Assembly (NCBI RefSeq): GCF_003003125.1
Contig: NZ_PVTZ01000003.1
Location: forward strand, 62,001 to 126,000
Direction: 5' to 3'
Length of the DNA stretch: 64,000 bases
From: Laceyella sediminis
GTDB lineage: Bacteria > Bacillota > Bacilli > Thermoactinomycetales > Thermoactinomycetaceae
Under the pieces are notes generated by a model, which saw nothing but the letters and a program-made list of their open reading frames with translations, was not told the DNA's origin and did not search any database. Positions 63,301 to 64,000 of the stretch are shown piece by piece. Every line of letters begins with the position of its first letter. Positions within the stretch are counted from its first letter, which is position 1. The position numbers and the translations under genes are program-made.

Positions 63301-64000
63301 ATGATGAGAAAATGGCAAACCACGGCGCAATTGGTCGATCTTTTATGCGAGCTAGTCCATATTCCAAGCATCACCGGCAGTGCGGGAGAGATTATGCTTC
63401 CCGGATTGGTGACACAACAACTACGATCCCTTTCTTATTTCCAAGCCCACCCCGATCATATCGAAACCCATCCGACCGGCGATGGGCGCGAATTTGTGAC
63501 GGCGCTGGTCAAACATCCAAGCAATGTGAGCAAAACGGTCATCTTGATCAGCCATTTCGATGTTGTGGATGTGATCGATTACGGGATATGGGAACAACAC
63601 GCGTTTGATCCAAAGACGCTCACTTCCCTGTTTCGCGACAATCGGGAGACCCTGCCCGACGCGGTCCGGGCCGACCTCGAAACCGGTCATTGGCTTTTCG
63701 GCAGGGGCATCATGGATATGAAATGCGGCTTGGCTCTGCACATGGCCATGATTGAACAAGCTTGTTATCAAGCCTTTGACGGCAACGTGTTGTTGTTGAC
63801 CGTGCCTGATGAGGAGATCAATTCGGTAGGGATGCGGGCAGCGGTTCCCAAACTTTTGGAATTGGCTGAACGGCATGGACTCGTTTACCGAGCTGTCCTA
63901 AACTCCGAACCCATGTTCACTCGCTATCCCGGCGATGAAACAAACTACATTTACACCGGCTCCATCGGCAAAGTGTTGCCTGGGTTCCTGTGTTATGGCA
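63301..64000 (+). CDS. RocB-like M20 family peptidase (partial, 3' end outside window)
   Basis: First 233 codons of an M20-type zinc hydrolase similar to arginine-utilisation protein RocB. Visible: VHIPSITGSAGE near residue 20, the first metal motif ISHFDVVDV near 82, GRGIMDMKCGLALHM near 137 (the metal-bridging Asp), and VPDEEINSVGMRAA near 174 with the catalytic Glu. ATG at 63301 (or the adjacent 63304) is seven bases after GGAG. The rest lies beyond the window. Confidence 0.85.
   Translation, partial: MMRKWQTTAQLVDLLCELVHIPSITGSAGEIMLPGLVTQQLRSLSYFQAHPDHIETHPTGDGREFVTALVKHPSNVSKTVILISHFDVVDVIDYGIWEQHAFDPKTLTSLFRDNRETLPDAVRADLETGHWLFGRGIMDMKCGLALHMAMIEQACYQAFDGNVLLLTVPDEEINSVGMRAAVPKLLELAERHGLVYRAVLNSEPMFTRYPGDETNYIYTGSIGKVLPGFLCYG

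Noticed and set aside
1-64000. CRISPR array, prophage or insertion sequence
   Set aside because: No regularly spaced repeats, transposase, integrase or phage structural gene was seen anywhere in the window.

Overview
The window looks like a chromosomal segment of a spore-forming Gram-positive bacterium of the order Bacillales, with moderately high GC. The evidence is a set of sporulation genes (spoIIB, spoVID, a cotS/ysxE-type gene, gerM, yyaC, lonB), a valine T-box leader, clear AGGAGG-type ribosome binding sites, and gene order close to the Bacillus subtilis maf-spoIIB-comC ... folC-valS ... ysxE-spoVID-hemL-hemB-hemC-hemX-hemA ... ysxC-lonA-lonB-clpX-tig ... ysnB-ysnA-rph-gerM-racE-ysmB region. 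Clustering clpP with tig and clpX, fusing cobA to hemD, and the relatively high GC suggest a thermophilic relative such as a member of the Thermoactinomycetaceae. That placement is an inference; no rRNA gene is present to confirm it. No prophage, insertion sequence or CRISPR array was seen.

Layout. 1-3.8 kb (minus): pilT, comC (prepilin peptidase), spoIIB and maf, the last cut by the window edge. 3.9-5.9 kb (plus): ecsAB-type ABC transporter. 6-12.3 kb (minus): sco-type copper chaperone, murC, folC and valS with its T-box leader. 12.7-15.4 kb: two very small membrane-peptide ORFs, then ysxE and spoVID. 15.7-25 kb (minus): a tetrapyrrole cluster, hemA-hemX-sirC-hemC-cobA/hemD-hemB, then an aminotransferase and hemL. 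It carries glutamyl-tRNA to uroporphyrinogen III and adds the first siroheme steps.

25.2-33.3 kb is a block that interrupts the B. subtilis order between hemA and engB: GH25 lysozyme, a nitrate/sulfonate/taurine-type ABC transporter, a small membrane protein, methionine aminopeptidase, two oligopeptide-type permeases without partners, and ddl. 33.3-42.7 kb (minus) is the protein quality-control cluster tig-clpP-clpX, a FemAB-type ligase, lonB, lon and engB.

43-47.3 kb is the most accessory-looking part. It holds an unknown helical protein, a possible very short transcript, two translationally coupled small unknown proteins (one a putative zinc ribbon), and a divergent HTH-TPR regulator of the peptide-sensing type whose 3' end overlaps a 23-codon ORF with an excellent ribosome binding site. 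These are followed by an AT-rich GNAT gene and tRNA-Arg.

47.5-53 kb (minus) returns to conserved order: ysnB, rdgB, rph, gerM, murI and a marR gene, then a gamma-glutamylcyclotransferase-like gene. 53-64 kb is mixed: spermidine synthase, a secreted C39-like protease, type 2 IPP isomerase, a DUF5412-like and a YitT-like membrane protein, a B12-binding radical SAM protein, a possible 26-codon ORF, a RimJ-like acetyltransferase, an acidic secreted protein of unknown function, yyaC, and the start of a RocB-like M20 peptidase cut by the window edge. The best candidates for undescribed biology are the regulator/peptide locus at 44-46.3 kb and the tiny ORFs at 13.1 and 60.7 kb.
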